From Frankineae bacterium MT45 (lineage in GTDB: Bacteria; Actinomycetota; Actinomycetes; Mycobacteriales; Jatrophihabitantaceae), in contig LT629697.1 of the NCBI GenBank assembly GCA_900100325.1, forward strand, positions 1,364,001-1,428,000: a DNA stretch of 64,000 nt. Direction: 5' to 3'. Below the pieces are notes generated by a model. That model had not been told where the DNA came from. It worked only from the letters and a program-made list of their open reading frames with translations, and did no database searches. A program made the translations under genes and the position numbers. Each line of letters opens with the position of its first letter. Position 1 is the stretch's first letter. Shown here piece after piece: positions 53,912-64,000 of this stretch.

Positions 53912-55321
53912 TCAGCTGGTAGCAGGAACCGTCATCGAGAGCACATCCAGCACCTCATCGAGCTTCGCCTCGGTGATGGTTCCCGACGCCACGTGCCCGC
54001 GCTCGATGACCACCTGGCGAATCGTCTTCCGCTCGGCCAGTGCCTGCTTGGCGATCTTGGAGGCCTCGTCGTAGCCGACGTAGTGGTTCAGAGGGGTGAC
54101 GATCGACGGGGAAGACTGGGCGTACTCCAGGCAGCGCTCGACGTTGGCCTCGAGGCCGGCCACGCAGCGGTCGGCGAAGACCCGGGAGACGTTGGCCAGC
54201 AGGCGGATCGACTCAAGCACGTTGCGGGCGATCACCGGCAGCATCACGTTGAGCTCGAAGTTTCCGGCGGCCCCACCCCAGGCAACGGCGGCGTCGTTGC
54301 CGACCACCTGGGCGACGACCTGGCAGACCGCCTCGCAGAGCACCGGGTTGACCTTGCCCGGCATGATCGAGCTCCCGGGCTGCAGGTCGGGGAGGTAGAG
54401 CTCAGTGAGGCCGGTGCGCGGGCCCGAGCCCATCCAGCGGATGTCGTTGGAGATCTTGTTCAGGCCGACCGCGATGGTGCGCAGCGCCCCGGAGAGCTCG
54501 ACCAGGCCGTCCCGTGCGCTCTGGGCCTCGAAGTGGTTGCGGGCCTCGGTGAGCGGCAGCCCGGTGTCGGTGGCGATCATGCGGATGACGTCGGCTGCGA
54601 ACCCGGCCGGTGCGTTGATCCCGGTGCCGACCGCGGTCCCACCCAGCGGGAGCTCGGCGACCCGCGGCAGGGTCGCCTCAAGACGCTCGATGCCGTAGCG
54701 GACCTGAGCTGCGTAGCCGGCGAACTCCTGGCCGAGAGTGACCGGGGTGGCGTCCATCAGATGGGTGCGACCGGACTTGACGACGGTGGCGAAGGTGCTG
54801 GCGCGACCCTCCAGCGTCTGGGCCAGGTGGGCCAGGGCCGGGACGAGGTCGACGACGACACCCTTGGTGGCCGCGACGTGAATCGCCGACGGGAACTGGT
54901 CGTTGCTCGACAGCGGGTCGTTGACGTCGTCGTTGGGGTGTACGGAGGCCCCGAGCATCTCGGCGGCCAGCGAGGCGAGCACCTCGTTGGTGTTCATGTT
55001 CGACGAGGTGCCCGAGCCGGTCTGGAAGACGTCGATCGGGAACTCGCCATCCCAATCACCGCGCGCGACCTCGATGGCGGCTGCGGCGATGGCGTCGGCC
55101 TTCGTCTGGTCGAGCAGGCCGCGCTGAGCGCGGACCCGGGCGCCGGCGCCCTTGATGAGGGCCAGTCCGGCGATGAGCTCGCGCTCGATGGGCAGGCCGG
55201 AGATCGGGAAGTTCTCGACGGCGCGCTGGGTCTGGGCTCGCCACTTGGCGTCGCGGGGTACCCGCACCTCGCCCATCGAGTCCTTTTCGATCCGGTAGTC
55301 AGCCTCGGGTGCGGTACTCAT
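53912..55321 (-). CDS. fumC: Fumarate hydratase, class II
   Basis: 469 aa. Converts fumarate to malate in the TCA cycle. The class II signature [15 protein letters not shown] is complete, with [13 protein letters not shown] and [10 protein letters not shown] also present. Equivalent to Rv1098c, followed in that genome by glpX as here (Rv1099c), though the DUF74-type gene lies between in this window. It is oxygen-stable with no FeS cluster. Confidence 0.96.
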   Translation of the reverse strand: MSTAPEADYRIEKDSMGEVRVPRDAKWRAQTQRAVENFPISGLPIERELIAGLALIKGAGARVRAQRGLLDQTKADAIAAAAIEVARGDWDGEFPIDVFQTGSGTSSNMNTNEVLASLAAEMLGASVHPNDDVNDPLSSNDQFPSAIHVAATKGVVVDLVPALAHLAQTLEGRASTFATVVKSGRTHLMDATPVTLGQEFAGYAAQVRYGIERLEATLPRVAELPLGGTAVGTGINAPAGFAADVIRMIATDTGLPLTEARNHFEAQSARDGLVELSGALRTIAVGLNKISNDIRWMGSGPRTGLTELYLPDLQPGSSIMPGKVNPVLCEAVCQVVAQVVGNDAAVAWGGAAGNFELNVMLPVIARNVLESIRLLANVSRVFADRCVAGLEANVERCLEYAQSSPSIVTPLNHYVGYDEASKIAKQALAERKTIRQVVIERGHVASGTITEAKLDEVLDVLSMTVPATS

Positions 55322-55377
55322 TCGTCCTTAATTTCCTTGCGTGTTGACGGTGATTGCCCTCGGGAGCAGGGGCGTGC

Positions 55378-55890
55378 TTACTGGGCCGGGTACTGCTGCG
55401 GATACCCCGGCTGGCCGGGTTGACCCGACGGGACCTGTCCGGGGAAGTTCTGCGGAGCGAGGTTCTGCACCGGCGGTACATGCGGGGGAGGCCCCTGCGG
55501 GGTCGGCGTCGCCGGCGCCGGAGTTGCCCCGCCGTAGCCGAGTTCAGCCGCTGTCTGGCGGGCGCCGTCGGTCACCGGGATGGCGACGACGGCGGTGCCG
55601 TAGGCGCAGATCTCAGTCCAGGTGTCGCCCATCTCTGAGGTGTCGAAGCGCATCCCGACGACGGCGTTTCCGCCGCGGGCGCGAGCGTGCTCCAGCATGC
55701 GGGCCATCACCTCGTTGCGGGACTCGGTGAGGTTCTTCGTCATACCCTGCAGCTCGCCGCCGAACATCGACTTGAAGCCGGCGCCCATCTGGGAGAAGGC
55801 GTTGCGGGAACGGACGGTGAGCCCGAAGACCTCGCCGCAGACGCGCTGGATCTCCCAGCCCGCGATCTCGTTGGTGGTGACTACAAGCAT
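55378..55890 (-). CDS. UPF0145/YbjQ-family (DUF74) protein
   Basis: 170 aa. The N-terminal 105 residues follow the YbjQ/heavy-metal-binding-like fold: MLVVTTNEIAGWEIQRVCGEVFGLTV, then HARARGGNAVVGMRFDT. The last 60 residues are Pro/Gln/Gly-rich (TPQGPPPHVPPVQNLAPQ). Function unknown; family members are suggested to bind metals. Its start is 15 bp from the glpX stop, so it may be co-transcribed. Confidence 0.8.
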   Translation of the reverse strand: MLVVTTNEIAGWEIQRVCGEVFGLTVRSRNAFSQMGAGFKSMFGGELQGMTKNLTESRNEVMARMLEHARARGGNAVVGMRFDTSEMGDTWTEICAYGTAVVAIPVTDGARQTAAELGYGGATPAPATPTPQGPPPHVPPVQNLAPQNFPGQVPSGQPGQPGYPQQYPAQ

Positions 55891-55905
55891 GGAGTGTCCG
55901 CTCTG

Positions 55906-56970
55906 CTAGTTCCGGTCGAAGTCCACCGAAGAGTACGCCCGCAGCTTGCCGAGCTGGTGCAGCGAACTGACGGTGCGGATCGTGCCCGACTTCGAGCGCA
56001 TCACGATGGACTCGGTCTGCACGGCGTCGGCGTAGTAGCTGACTCCGCGGATCAGATCGCCGTCGGTGACGCCGGTGGCGCAGAAGAAGATGTCGTCGCC
56101 GGTGACCAGTTCGCGGGTGGTCAGCACCTTGTCCAGGTCGTGCCCGGCGTCGATCGCCTTCTGCCGCTCGTCGTCGTCCTGCGGCCAGAGCTTGGCCTGA
56201 ATCGCCCCGCCCATGCAGGCCAGCGCCGCGGCCGAGATGATCCCCTCGGGTGTGCCGCCGATACCGAGGAGCAGGTCGACGCCGGTGCCCGGGCGTGCCG
56301 CCGCGATCGCCCCGGCCACATCGCCGTCGTTGATGAACTTGATGCGGGCGCCGGACTCGCGTACCTCCTGGACGAGCCTGGCGTGCCGTGGACGGTCCAG
56401 GATGCAGACCGTCACGTCCTCCGGGCGCCCGTGCTTGGCCTTGGCGACCCGGCGAATGTTCTCGGCGACGGGTGCGGTGATGTCGATGACGTCGGCCGCC
56501 TCCGGGCCGGTCGCGATCTTGTCCATGTAGAAGACGGCCGACGGGTCGAACATGCTGCCCCGCTCGGCCACCGCGATGACGGCGATCGCGTTCGGCATGC
56601 CCTTCGACATGAGGGTGGTGCCGTCCACCGGGTCTACCGCCACGTCACAGAGCGGACCGGTGCCGTCGCCGACCTCCTCGCCGTTGTAGAGCATCGGCGC
56701 CTTGTCCTTCTCGCCCTCGCCGATGACCACGACGCCCCGCATCGAGACGGTGCCGATCAGCGCGCGCATGGCGTCGACGGCGGCGCCGTCCCCACCGTTC
56801 TTGTCGCCACGGCCGACCCAGCGCCCGGCGGCCATGGCGGCGGCCTCGGTGACCCGGACCAGTTCCAGGGCCAGGTTGCGGTCCGGGGCCTGGCGGGGCA
56901 CCGCGAGCTCGGGCGGCACGCCGTGGGGCGTGCTGTGGGTTGCAGCGGTCGCTGTGGTCGAGTCGGTCAT
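55906..56970 (-). CDS. glpX: Fructose-1,6-bisphosphatase, class II
   Basis: 354 aa. Gluconeogenic phosphatase of the GlpX family: [39 protein letters not shown] (metal-binding acidic residues), [17 protein letters not shown], and [18 protein letters not shown]. This is the sole essential FBPase type in many actinobacteria (Rv1099c). The N-terminal 18 residues are Thr/Ala-rich and non-conserved. Confidence 0.95.
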   Translation of the reverse strand: MTDSTTATAATHSTPHGVPPELAVPRQAPDRNLALELVRVTEAAAMAAGRWVGRGDKNGGDGAAVDAMRALIGTVSMRGVVVIGEGEKDKAPMLYNGEEVGDGTGPLCDVAVDPVDGTTLMSKGMPNAIAVIAVAERGSMFDPSAVFYMDKIATGPEAADVIDITAPVAENIRRVAKAKHGRPEDVTVCILDRPRHARLVQEVRESGARIKFINDGDVAGAIAAARPGTGVDLLLGIGGTPEGIISAAALACMGGAIQAKLWPQDDDERQKAIDAGHDLDKVLTTRELVTGDDIFFCATGVTDGDLIRGVSYYADAVQTESIVMRSKSGTIRTVSSLHQLGKLRAYSSVDFDRN

Positions 56971-57184
56971 CGGTGGGCCTTCCGCTCGGCGGTGACGAAA
57001 CGTGGGTCATCCAGCGGTGCGATCACAAGCCGGTGTGGTGCCGGAGCCGGAGGTGCATTCGCGGGTCGGATTCGTCGTTCATCTTCGCAGGTACCCGGCG
57101 GTGTGTTTAGGGCGCAGTGGCTGAAATGACAGCCGTCTCACCGTAAGCGTTTAAGAATCCGGCGTGGCCGGTTAGCACTCGACG

Positions 57185-57427
57185 CTAGTTGTCGGCGCTG
57201 TCGCGGGCCTGAATCGCTTCATCCAGCCGGGCGCTCGCCGAGTCGAGCCAGTGCTGGCAGATCGCGGCCAGATCCTCGCCCCGCTGCCAGAGTTCCAGCG
57301 ACTCCTCCAGGCTCTGCCCGCCCGCCTCCAGGCGGCGCACCACCTCGGCCAGCTCGGTTCGAGCGGACTCGTAGGAGATCTCCGGGACGTCGTCACCGCT
57401 GGTCGGGGTCTGCTCGCTGCCGCTCAT
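57185..57427 (-). CDS. xseB: Exonuclease VII small subunit
   Basis: 80 aa. Helical XseB subunit: SYESARTELAEVVRRLEAGGQSLEESLELWQRGEDL is the family core. With XseA it degrades single-stranded DNA in both directions. ATG at 57427 is the natural start; a longer in-frame extension runs back over xseA. Four bases separate it from the xseA stop, so the two are coupled. Equivalent to Rv1107c. Confidence 0.92.
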   Translation of the reverse strand: MSGSEQTPTSGDDVPEISYESARTELAEVVRRLEAGGQSLEESLELWQRGEDLAAICQHWLDSASARLDEAIQARDSADN

Positions 57428-57431
57428 CGCG

Positions 57432-58658
57432 TCAGACCTTACCTTTGCCGCTGGTTCTGGCCGGCGCCTTGACGGGCTTGGCCCGGAACTCTCCCTCGGC
57501 GACGCGAATCTGAAGCTCCCCGGTGGCCTGGCTGGCGGCGCGGACCACGGTGCCGTCGGCCGTCTGGACCACCGCGTAGCCGCGATCAAGCGTCGCCTGC
57601 GGGGAGAGCGAACGGACCCGGGCCCGGACGTGCTCCAACTCCAGCCGGGCTGACTGCAGCAGCGTCTCCATACGCCGTTCGCTGCGCTGCCGGAGCGTCT
57701 CGACGTCGGTGGTGGCCTGGTTTACCCGGTGCCAGACGGTCGCTCGCAGTCGCGTCGGGAGCCCAGCCATCAGCTCGGCCTCGGCGTCGATGCGGCGCCG
57801 GATGCTGGCCCGGCCCCGGGCGCGGCAGTCGCGCACCAGGGCCAGCTCGGCCGCCAGGTCCGGCACGATGCGTTTGGCCGCGTCCGTCGGTGTGGAGGCG
57901 GCGAAGTCGGCGACCAGGTCGAGGAGCGGGGTGTCGGTCTCGTGCCCGATGGCGCTCACGACCGGGGTTCGGCACGCTGCCACTGCGCGGATCAGCGCCT
58001 CGTTGCTGAACGGCAGTAGGTCCTCGATGCTGCCGCCACCGCGCGTGATCACGATGACGTCCACCTCGGGCTCGGCGTCCAGCTGCTCCAGGGCGTCGAT
58101 GATCTCGGGAACCGAGAAACTTCCCTGGGTAGCGACGCTGCGTATCTCAAAGCGGGTTCCGGCGAAGCGGCGCCGGGCATTCTCGACCACGTCCCGCTCG
58201 GCGGCGCTCGCCCGTCCGGAGATCAGGCCGACCCGCCTCGGCAGGAACGGTAGCCGCTGCTTGTGCCGGGCATCGAAGACGCCTTCGGCCGTGAGGAGCC
58301 GTTTGAGCTGTTCGAGGCGGGCCAGCAACTCACCGAGTCCGACCTGGCGCACTACGGTGGCCCGCAGGCTGAGGGTGCCGCGTTCGATGTAGAAGTCGGG
58401 ACGGGCCCGGATGGTGACGCGGGACCCCTCGACCACGGTCTCCGGCAGTACTCCGCGCGCGCAGGTGACGCTGAGGGAGATGTTGGCGTCCGGGTCCCGC
58501 AGGGTCAGGAAATGCGTCGCCACTCCGGGGCGGCGGGTGAGCTGGGCAACCTGCCCGTCGACCCAGATCTCACCGAGGCGGCTGATCCACTCCGAGATGC
58601 GAGCGGCGACGACCCGAACCGGAACCGGATTCTCGGCCGACGTTTCGAGTTTGGTCAT
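57432..58658 (-). CDS. xseA: Exonuclease VII large subunit
   Basis: 408 aa. N-terminal OB-fold (about 20-115: ISEWISRLGEIWVDGQVAQ), then the nuclease domain with VGLISGRASAAERD, VIVITRGGGSIEDLLPFS, and SAIGHETDTPLLD (metal/active-site residues), and a coiled-coil tail. Works with XseB at a single-stranded DNA exonuclease in mismatch and recombination repair. The ATG at 58658 starts MTKLETSAENPVPVRVVA. Equivalent to Rv1108c. Confidence 0.95.
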   Translation of the reverse strand: MTKLETSAENPVPVRVVAARISEWISRLGEIWVDGQVAQLTRRPGVATHFLTLRDPDANISLSVTCARGVLPETVVEGSRVTIRARPDFYIERGTLSLRATVVRQVGLGELLARLEQLKRLLTAEGVFDARHKQRLPFLPRRVGLISGRASAAERDVVENARRRFAGTRFEIRSVATQGSFSVPEIIDALEQLDAEPEVDVIVITRGGGSIEDLLPFSNEALIRAVAACRTPVVSAIGHETDTPLLDLVADFAASTPTDAAKRIVPDLAAELALVRDCRARGRASIRRRIDAEAELMAGLPTRLRATVWHRVNQATTDVETLRQRSERRMETLLQSARLELEHVRARVRSLSPQATLDRGYAVVQTADGTVVRAASQATGELQIRVAEGEFRAKPVKAPARTSGKGKV

Positions 58659-58701
58659 ATTTTATAGGCCGATTGCCGGGTGAGCGCCCACCGGTGTCCG
58701 G

Positions 58702-59346
58702 CTAGATCTCTTCCGGTGCCGCGAGGGAGGCTTCGGCTGACTTGGCGACTGCTGCGTCAGCCGGCTTGGCGGCGGTGTCGTCGGCTGGCTTGGCGGCGGT
58801 TGCGTCAGCCGCATCGGCGGCGGGCTCGGCGGCGAGCTTCGCGGCGGCGGTCGGAGCCGTCTCGCTCGCCGGTTCGACGACGCTGTCAAACGCGGAGGGG
58901 CGTCCGGTTTTCGGCGAGCTCACCTTGCGGGCAGCGGCCGACTTCTTGGCGGTCGGCGTCTTCCGAGGCGCGGCCTTCGCGGCGGCCGAGGCTGGCGGGG
59001 CTGCCGGGGGAGCTGCCTGATCGTCGTCGGCCACGAGCACGAGATCCTCCTCAACGACGACGATCTCGTTCCCGTCGTCGGTGGCGAAGGTCTCGAAGGC
59101 CACCTCCTCGTCGAAGGTCGCCCAGGCCGGTGGCTCCTCCGGGACCGGACGTAGCCGCCCGAGTATCTCGTCGCCGCGCACGGTGAACTCCGCATAGCGC
59201 TGCTGCGCACGCAGCGAGAACTGCAGAGCGCTGCTGACGGCCAGCATGGGGATCTCGACGGCCTTCTCCGGTGAGGAGCGGACCGCGTCAACGCAGGTGA
59301 AAACCAGTCCGACGGTCGCCCGCAGGGGGCGTGGCAGCTGCGACAT
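58702..59346 (-). CDS. Lipid-droplet-associated-like protein with Ala/Lys-rich tail
   Basis: 214 aa. The N-terminal 90 residues ([40 protein letters not shown]) match the actinobacterial family often annotated as lipid droplet-associated, at the Rv1109c position beside xseA and ispH. The C-terminal half is Ala/Lys/Pro/Glu-rich low complexity with repeated AAKPAD-like units. ATG 59346; divergent from ispH with 45 bp between. Function is not established. Confidence 0.65.
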   Translation of the reverse strand: MSQLPRPLRATVGLVFTCVDAVRSSPEKAVEIPMLAVSSALQFSLRAQQRYAEFTVRGDEILGRLRPVPEEPPAWATFDEEVAFETFATDDGNEIVVVEEDLVLVADDDQAAPPAAPPASAAAKAAPRKTPTAKKSAAARKVSSPKTGRPSAFDSVVEPASETAPTAAAKLAAEPAADAADATAAKPADDTAAKPADAAVAKSAEASLAAPEEI

Positions 59347-59391
59347 ACCTACAAGCTTTCCCCACCCCAAATCATCCGTACCATCGAGGGT

Positions 59392-60444
59392 ATGACTTCG
59401 GTGCAATCTCCGTCCACCACCGCCCAGAGCGGCACGGGTTCCAGCGCTGCCGTGCCGGGCCCGGCCAAGCGGGTCCTGCTGGCCCAGCCCCGCGGCTACT
59501 GCGCCGGCGTGGATCGGGCGGTGCAGACGGTCGAGGAGGCGCTGGATCTCTACGGCGCCCCGATCTACGTCCGCAAGCAGATCGTGCACAACCTGCACGT
59601 GGTCCGCTCCCTTGAGGCCCGAGGAGCCATCTTCGTCGAGGAGAACGACGAGGTGCCGGAGGGGGCCACGGTGGTCTTCTCCGCCCACGGCGTTGCGCCG
59701 GAGGTGCATGAGCAGGCTGCGGCTCGGGGTCTGAAGGCGATCGATGCCACCTGCCCGCTGGTGACGAAGGTGCACAACGAGGCGCGGCGCTTCGCCGCGG
59801 AGGACTACGACATTCTGCTCATCGGTCACGAGGGGCACGAGGAGGTCGTCGGCACGACGGGGGAGGCGCCCACTCACATCACGGTCGTCGACGGGCCGGC
59901 CGATGCGCTGCGCACCGACGTCCGCGATCCGGAGCGGGTGGTCTGGCTCTCCCAGACGACGCTCTCGGTCGACGAGACGATGCGCACCGTCGATGCGCTA
60001 CGGGAGCGCTTTCCGATGCTGCAGTCCCCGCCCAGTGACGACATCTGTTACGCGACCCAGAACCGGCAGGCCGCGGTGAAGGTGATCGCCCCCGACACCG
60101 AGCTCTTCCTGGTGGTCGGGTCGCCGAACTCGTCGAACTCGGTACGGATGGTGGAGGTGGCCCTCACGGCCGGCGCGACGAGCGCGCACCTGGTCGAGAA
60201 CGCCGGCGCCATCGACCCGGCGTGGTTGGACGGGGTGAGTACGGTCGGGCTCTCGTCGGGGGCCTCGGTGCCGGAGATCCTGGTCAACGAGGTGATCCAG
60301 ACGCTGGCCGGCTACGGCTTCGGTGACGTCCAGGTGGTGGCCCACACCGAGGAGCGTCTGCAGTTCGCGCTGCCGCAGGAGTTGCGGCGGGACATGCGCG
60401 CGGCTGGGAAGGCGCCCGCGCCGAGCGCCGAAGAGCTCAGCTGA
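59392..60444 (+). CDS. ispH: 4-hydroxy-3-methylbut-2-enyl diphosphate reductase
   Basis: 350 aa. Last step of the MEP pathway, making IPP and DMAPP with a 4Fe-4S cluster. Conserved cysteines lie in [28 protein letters not shown] and [11 protein letters not shown]. It also has SHEGHEE-like [12 protein letters not shown] and [10 protein letters not shown]. The order beside the Rv1109c- and Rv1111c-like genes matches LytB2 (Rv1110). ATG at 59392. Ends where the convergent gene begins (60445). Confidence 0.96.
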   Translation: MTSVQSPSTTAQSGTGSSAAVPGPAKRVLLAQPRGYCAGVDRAVQTVEEALDLYGAPIYVRKQIVHNLHVVRSLEARGAIFVEENDEVPEGATVVFSAHGVAPEVHEQAAARGLKAIDATCPLVTKVHNEARRFAAEDYDILLIGHEGHEEVVGTTGEAPTHITVVDGPADALRTDVRDPERVVWLSQTTLSVDETMRTVDALRERFPMLQSPPSDDICYATQNRQAAVKVIAPDTELFLVVGSPNSSNSVRMVEVALTAGATSAHLVENAGAIDPAWLDGVSTVGLSSGASVPEILVNEVIQTLAGYGFGDVQVVAHTEERLQFALPQELRRDMRAAGKAPAPSAEELS

Positions 60445-61074
60445 TTACTTGCCGGTGATCATGCGGATTCCCGCGATGATCAAGACGGCCGCTGTTGCTC
60501 CGGCGATGGCCGGGAAACCGTAGACGAGCCAGTTGACCCCAGCGTCCAGCAGCACAGTGCGGTTCTTCAGCCCGTTTGAGCGGACGTAGAGCAGCACGGC
60601 TGAGGCGACGAAGTAGACGATCGGCGGGGCGACCACGACGACGAACATCGAGCTGCGGCGCACGATCAGGATCGAGACGACGGAACCGACGACCAGGGCG
60701 ATGTTGAACGCACCCTTGACCGAACTGCCGCTGACGAGGTCGATGAATCCGCCGACGCCACAGATGGCGATGAGGACGCCCAGGGCAACGAATCCGGGGA
60801 CACCGCGATCCTCCGAGCGTGCGCGGGCGCGCCGCTCAGCACGTGTCTCTCCGGCCGAGCCCGCGGCACGGGCGGTGGCGGGGGAATCGGCGTAGCCGGA
60901 GGCATACGTCGATGGGGCGTAGGTCTGAGTGGGGGTGGAGCGGACCGGAATCGGCGCGTGGACGGCCGTCGGCTGCGGATCGACTGAATACGTCGCGTGT
61001 CGGTTACCGGCGGTCGGGGTCGTGTAGCTGACCTCTCCGAAGCCGTCGTCTTCCCTAGAAGACGAAGTCGACAT
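60445..61074 (-). CDS. Four-TM membrane protein, DUF6542-like
   Basis: 209 aa from ATG 61074 (a TTG at 61080 has the better-spaced AGGAG and would add two residues). The first 95 residues are polar and low complexity. Four hydrophobic segments (about 100-205, from GVPGFVALGVLIAICGVGGF to PAIAGATAAVLIIAGIRMI) follow. The position after ispH matches Rv1111c. Function unknown. Confidence 0.65.
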   Translation of the reverse strand: MSTSSSREDDGFGEVSYTTPTAGNRHATYSVDPQPTAVHAPIPVRSTPTQTYAPSTYASGYADSPATARAAGSAGETRAERRARARSEDRGVPGFVALGVLIAICGVGGFIDLVSGSSVKGAFNIALVVGSVVSILIVRRSSMFVVVVAPPIVYFVASAVLLYVRSNGLKNRTVLLDAGVNWLVYGFPAIAGATAAVLIIAGIRMITGK

Positions 61075-61204
61075 GCTCAATCCATGCTCCTGCTCTGCCC
61101 AAGGTGCAGAATTTGCACGCCAGAAAGCTCTTCGTCAGTCGAGGCTACCGGTCCAACCTGGGAAATCGCTGACATCGCAACGTGTGACACACACCGTGGG
61201 GGCA

Positions 61205-62728
61205 TCACTCACCCGTCGCCTTGCGCCGTTCGGCTGGTCGGGCCGGAATGAGTTCAGCACTGAGCTCGTCGATGACGGCGACCGGTAGCTCGTTCTGGAC
61301 GACGGTCGGGCGACTGTTGTTCAGGGCGACGACCCGGTGCTGGGTGAGCTCGTTGGCCTGGGTGGTGCGAGTGGCTTCGGTGAGCTGCTCTGGAGCCTTC
61401 AGCGAGTCGGTGGTCTCGACCTTCAGCTCGGTCAGCTTCCGAGCGGTGACGAAGACACGCGACTCCAGCGACGTCACTGTGCTGTTGTAGGCCGCAACCG
61501 CGTTCCCGAGCGACTTCCCGAGCTTGTCGACGTGTGATCCCATCGTCGACAGCCGCTGGTAGAGCTCGCGCCCGAGCTGGTGGACCTCAGCGGCATTGGT
61601 GGCGAGCGCGTCCTGACGCCAGGTGTAGGCGACGGTGCGCAGTAGTGCGATCAGTGTCGACGGAGTGGCCAGAATGACATTCTTGCTGAAGGCATGCTCA
61701 AGCAGCGTGGGGTCTTCCCGCAATGCGGCGTCGAGGAACGCATCGGCCGGGATGAAGCAGACCACGAACTCCGGGGACGGCGAGAAGCGCTCCCAGTAAG
61801 CCTTGGCCGCGAGGGAATCGATGTGGGTGCGCATGTGACGGGCGTGGGCCTTCAGACGAGCGGCGCGCGTGGCTTCGTCCCTGGCCTCCATAGCCTCCAG
61901 GTAGCCGGCGAAGGCGACCTTCGAGTCGACGACGACGCTCTTCCCACCCGTCAGCTGCACTACAAGATCGGGGCGGAGGGTGCCGTCGTCCGTGGTGGAG
62001 CTGGCCTGCGTGACGTAGTCGATGTGCTCGGTCAGCCCGGCGGCCTCCACCGCCCGCTCCAGCTGAAGCTCCCCCCAGCGCCCGCGGACCTGAGGCGCCC
62101 GCAGGGCGTTGACCAGCTGCGAGGTCTCGCTGCGTAGCTGCTCCGACGTCTGCTGCATCGAGCCGAGCTGCTGCCGAAGGGCCGAGTAGGAGCCGGTGCG
62201 ATCCTTCTCGACCTCGCCGATCTGCTGCTGAACCCGATCCAGCGACTCCCGCAGCGGTGCGACCAGAGCGTCGATCGCCTGCTGGCGCTGGGCCAGATCG
62301 CCGTCGGCGCTGGCCTTGGCGCTGGCCAGGCGGGACTCAGCCATAGCGACGAAGGCCTCGTTGTTCTTGGCGAGCGCCTCGGCTGAGAGGGCGACGAACG
62401 CCTCGCGGAGTTGCTTCTCGGTGCTGGCCAGCAGCGCTTCGCGATCCTGCGCCGCGGCTCGTTCGCCGGCCAGGCTGGCGTGCAGAGCGGCCAGTTCGCT
62501 CTCCAGTTCGGCGCGCGCGGCGGCGCTCTCGGCCTGAATTCGGGCCTGCTCGGCCGCCGCCTCGGCCTGCTCAGCGGCCCGTTCGCGGACCGAGCGCTCG
62601 GCAACTACGGCCGCCTCCTGCGTCGCGGTAAGTACGGCGGCGGCCGCCCGCTGACCGGCGACGAGCCAGCCGATCACTGCTCCGGCGGCGAGCGCGAGCA
62701 GAACCAGAACGACGGTGGTGACATCCAT
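61205..62728 (-). CDS. rmuC: DNA recombination protein RmuC
   Basis: 507 aa. A short N-terminal transmembrane segment (about 4-24, TTVVLVLLALAAGAVIGWLVAG), a long coiled coil (about 35-190, Ala/Glu/Gln-rich heptads), then the RmuC nuclease-like domain (about 215-400: VRGRWGELQLERAVEAAGL, LRPDLVVQLTGGKSVVVDSKVAF, FSKNVILATPSTLIALLR). It limits DNA inversions and sister-chromatid rearrangement. ATG 62728 or GTG 62734 are equivalent starts. Divergent from ychF. Confidence 0.93.
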   Translation of the reverse strand: MDVTTVVLVLLALAAGAVIGWLVAGQRAAAAVLTATQEAAVVAERSVRERAAEQAEAAAEQARIQAESAAARAELESELAALHASLAGERAAAQDREALLASTEKQLREAFVALSAEALAKNNEAFVAMAESRLASAKASADGDLAQRQQAIDALVAPLRESLDRVQQQIGEVEKDRTGSYSALRQQLGSMQQTSEQLRSETSQLVNALRAPQVRGRWGELQLERAVEAAGLTEHIDYVTQASSTTDDGTLRPDLVVQLTGGKSVVVDSKVAFAGYLEAMEARDEATRAARLKAHARHMRTHIDSLAAKAYWERFSPSPEFVVCFIPADAFLDAALREDPTLLEHAFSKNVILATPSTLIALLRTVAYTWRQDALATNAAEVHQLGRELYQRLSTMGSHVDKLGKSLGNAVAAYNSTVTSLESRVFVTARKLTELKVETTDSLKAPEQLTEATRTTQANELTQHRVVALNNSRPTVVQNELPVAVIDELSAELIPARPAERRKATGE

Positions 62729-62855
62729 AGTCACGATGCTGGCATCCGGGTCTGACAATTTCGGCCAGCGACTCCCGCTCGGGGTGGCGAAATCGGGCCG
62801 ACCCGGCGGCAGAACCGGCCCGAGGAGCCACGGAAGGCAGATAGTATGGCCTCCC

Positions 62856-63929
62856 GTGGCACTAACTATCGGCATCGTCGGCCTGCCCAACGTCGGCAAA
62901 TCAACGCTCTTCAACGCGCTCACCAAGAATGACGTGCTGGCGGCGAACTACCCCTTCGCGACGATCGAGCCCAACGTCGGCGTGGTCGGCGTGCCGGACG
63001 CGCGACTGCAGGTGCTGGCGAAGATCTTCGGTTCGGCCAAGATCATCCCGTCCACGGTCTCCTTCGTCGATATCGCCGGCATCGTGAAGGGCGCCAGTGA
63101 AGGGGCCGGGCTGGGCAACAAGTTCCTGGCCAACATCCGCGAGGCCGACGCCATCTGTCAGGTGATTCGCGCCTTCAGCGACCCCGACGTGGTGCACGTC
63201 GACGGCAAGATCTCGCCCAAGGACGACATCGAGACGATCAACACCGAGTTGCTGCTGGCCGACATGCAGACCATCGAGAACGTGCTGCCGCGCCTGCAGA
63301 AGGAGGTCCGGCTGCACAAGGACCGCGCCGTCGTGCTCGCCGCGGTCGAGGAGGCGCAGAAGGTGCTCGAGGCCGGCCAGACGATCTTCGCCGCCGGGCT
63401 CGACCCGGAGCCGCTGCGCGAGCTCCACCTGATGACGGCTAAGCCGTTTATCTATGTCTTCAACGTCGACCCCGACGAGATTGCGAACGCCGAGTTCACC
63501 GACGACCTGCGGGCCCTCGTCGCCCCGGCCGAGGCGATCTTCCTCGACGCCAAGACCGAAGCCGAGCTGATCGAGCTCGACGACGAGGAGGCGCTGGAGC
63601 TGCTGCAGTCGATGGGGCAGCAGGAGTCGGGAATCGACCAGCTGGCCCGGGTCGGCTTCAACACCCTGGGGCTGCAGTCGTATCTGACCGCGGGCCCCAA
63701 GGAGGCGCGGGCCTGGACGATTCATCGCGGGGCCACCGCGCCGCAGGCGGCCGGCGTGATCCACACCGACTTCGAGCGTGGCTTCATCAAGGCCGAGGTC
63801 GTCTCCTTCGACGATCTGGTCGCTGGTGGTTCGATGGCGGCGGCGAAGGCGGCCGGAAAGGTCCGCATCGAAGGCAAGGACTACATCATGGCCGACGGTG
63901 ATGTCGTGGAGTTCCGCTTCAACGTCTAG
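62856..63929 (+). CDS. ychF: Redox-regulated ATPase YchF (Obg family)
   Basis: 357 aa. P-loop NTPase that binds ATP, not GTP, and interacts with ribosomes. G1 [18 protein letters not shown]3 [16 protein letters not shown]-like C-terminal domain ([30 protein letters not shown] at the end). The G4 motif is atypical (YVFNVDPDE), as expected for YchF. GTG 62856 gives the standard N-terminus [12 protein letters not shown]. It lies at the end of the syntenic block (Rv1112). Confidence 0.96.
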   Translation: MALTIGIVGLPNVGKSTLFNALTKNDVLAANYPFATIEPNVGVVGVPDARLQVLAKIFGSAKIIPSTVSFVDIAGIVKGASEGAGLGNKFLANIREADAICQVIRAFSDPDVVHVDGKISPKDDIETINTELLLADMQTIENVLPRLQKEVRLHKDRAVVLAAVEEAQKVLEAGQTIFAAGLDPEPLRELHLMTAKPFIYVFNVDPDEIANAEFTDDLRALVAPAEAIFLDAKTEAELIELDDEEALELLQSMGQQESGIDQLARVGFNTLGLQSYLTAGPKEARAWTIHRGATAPQAAGVIHTDFERGFIKAEVVSFDDLVAGGSMAAAKAAGKVRIEGKDYIMADGDVVEFRFNV

Positions 63930-64000
63930 CGGGGGCCGCGTGGCGCACGGATTCCGGGCTTCCGCTGCCTGTTGGCGCTCGAGCTCACCAAAGGCCCGTA
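63930..64000. other. Short tail without a gene
   Basis: The last 71 bases after ychF contain no complete gene and no clear signal. Confidence 0.5.

Noticed and set aside
53876-55423. Long open frame of over 500 codons antisense to fumC
   Set aside because: It mirrors fumC codon structure in GC-rich DNA, has no recognisable motif, and fumC is certain.

Overview
This is about 64 kb of high-GC, densely coding chromosome from an actinomycete. The clearest markers are mycothiol S-conjugate amidase, DUF501, an FtsB/DivIC-type septum protein, BsaP beside BioB, an XRE/ImmA/seven-TM cassette, and frequent GTG starts. From memory, the order of core genes follows the Mycobacterium tuberculosis Rv1021-Rv1112 region: mazG-eno-ftsB-DUF501-ppx, SGNH hydrolase-cbs-metB, greA-mca, DUF255 protein-hemolysin III-cis-prenyltransferase, phoH2, fumC-glpX, xseB-xseA, ispH and ychF. 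No mycolate-specific gene was seen, so the genus is left open. Names rest on motif recognition, not on a search.

Layout: 0-4.1 kb, minus-strand operon of two glycosyltransferase genes and a secreted lectin-like protein. 4.2-8.9 kb, SurA-like lipoprotein, mazG, eno, ftsB, DUF501, ppx. 9.0-18.0 kb, accessory region: a HicAB module whose hicA is frameshifted, an HNH-like protein, a DinB-like gene with an in-frame amber codon, a DHFR-like reductase, a family 5 uracil-DNA glycosylase, the XRE-ImmA/IrrE-membrane cassette, an unusual tRNA gene with a UAA anticodon, and two coupled acyl-CoA dehydrogenases. 18.2-24.2 kb, Bax1-I family protein, SGNH hydrolase, cystathionine beta-synthase, a serine hydrolase and metB. 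24.2-32.5 kb, GNAT, SigE-family sigma factor with a probable membrane partner, AAA+/VWA pair, MarR-DrrAB transporter. 32.5-40 kb, greA, mca and housekeeping or peripheral genes. 39.5-42.2 kb, LacI regulator and GH1 glucosidase with a perfect LacI-type palindrome. 42-48.6 kb, DUF255 protein, glycine-rich protein with tandem repeats upstream, hemolysin III, cis-prenyltransferase, phoH2 with a long leader. 48.7-51.8 kb, bioF-bioD-bioB-bsaP. 51.8-64 kb, SPFH protein, fumC, glpX, exonuclease VII, ispH, rmuC, ychF.

Functional links: transsulfuration and methionine synthesis (cbs, metB), mycothiol-dependent detoxification (mca), biotin synthesis, central carbon metabolism (eno, fumC, glpX), isoprenoid supply (ispH, cis-prenyltransferase), and DNA/RNA maintenance (xseAB, rmuC, UDG, AlkZ-like, greA, mazG).

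The most unusual items are the class I tRNA with a UAA anticodon, the two broken genes lying 1.5 kb apart, the XRE-ImmA-7TM cassette, the three 8-bp tandem repeats before the glycine-rich gene, and the structured leader with an overlapping small frame before phoH2. No CRISPR array, insertion sequence, prophage or rRNA was seen.
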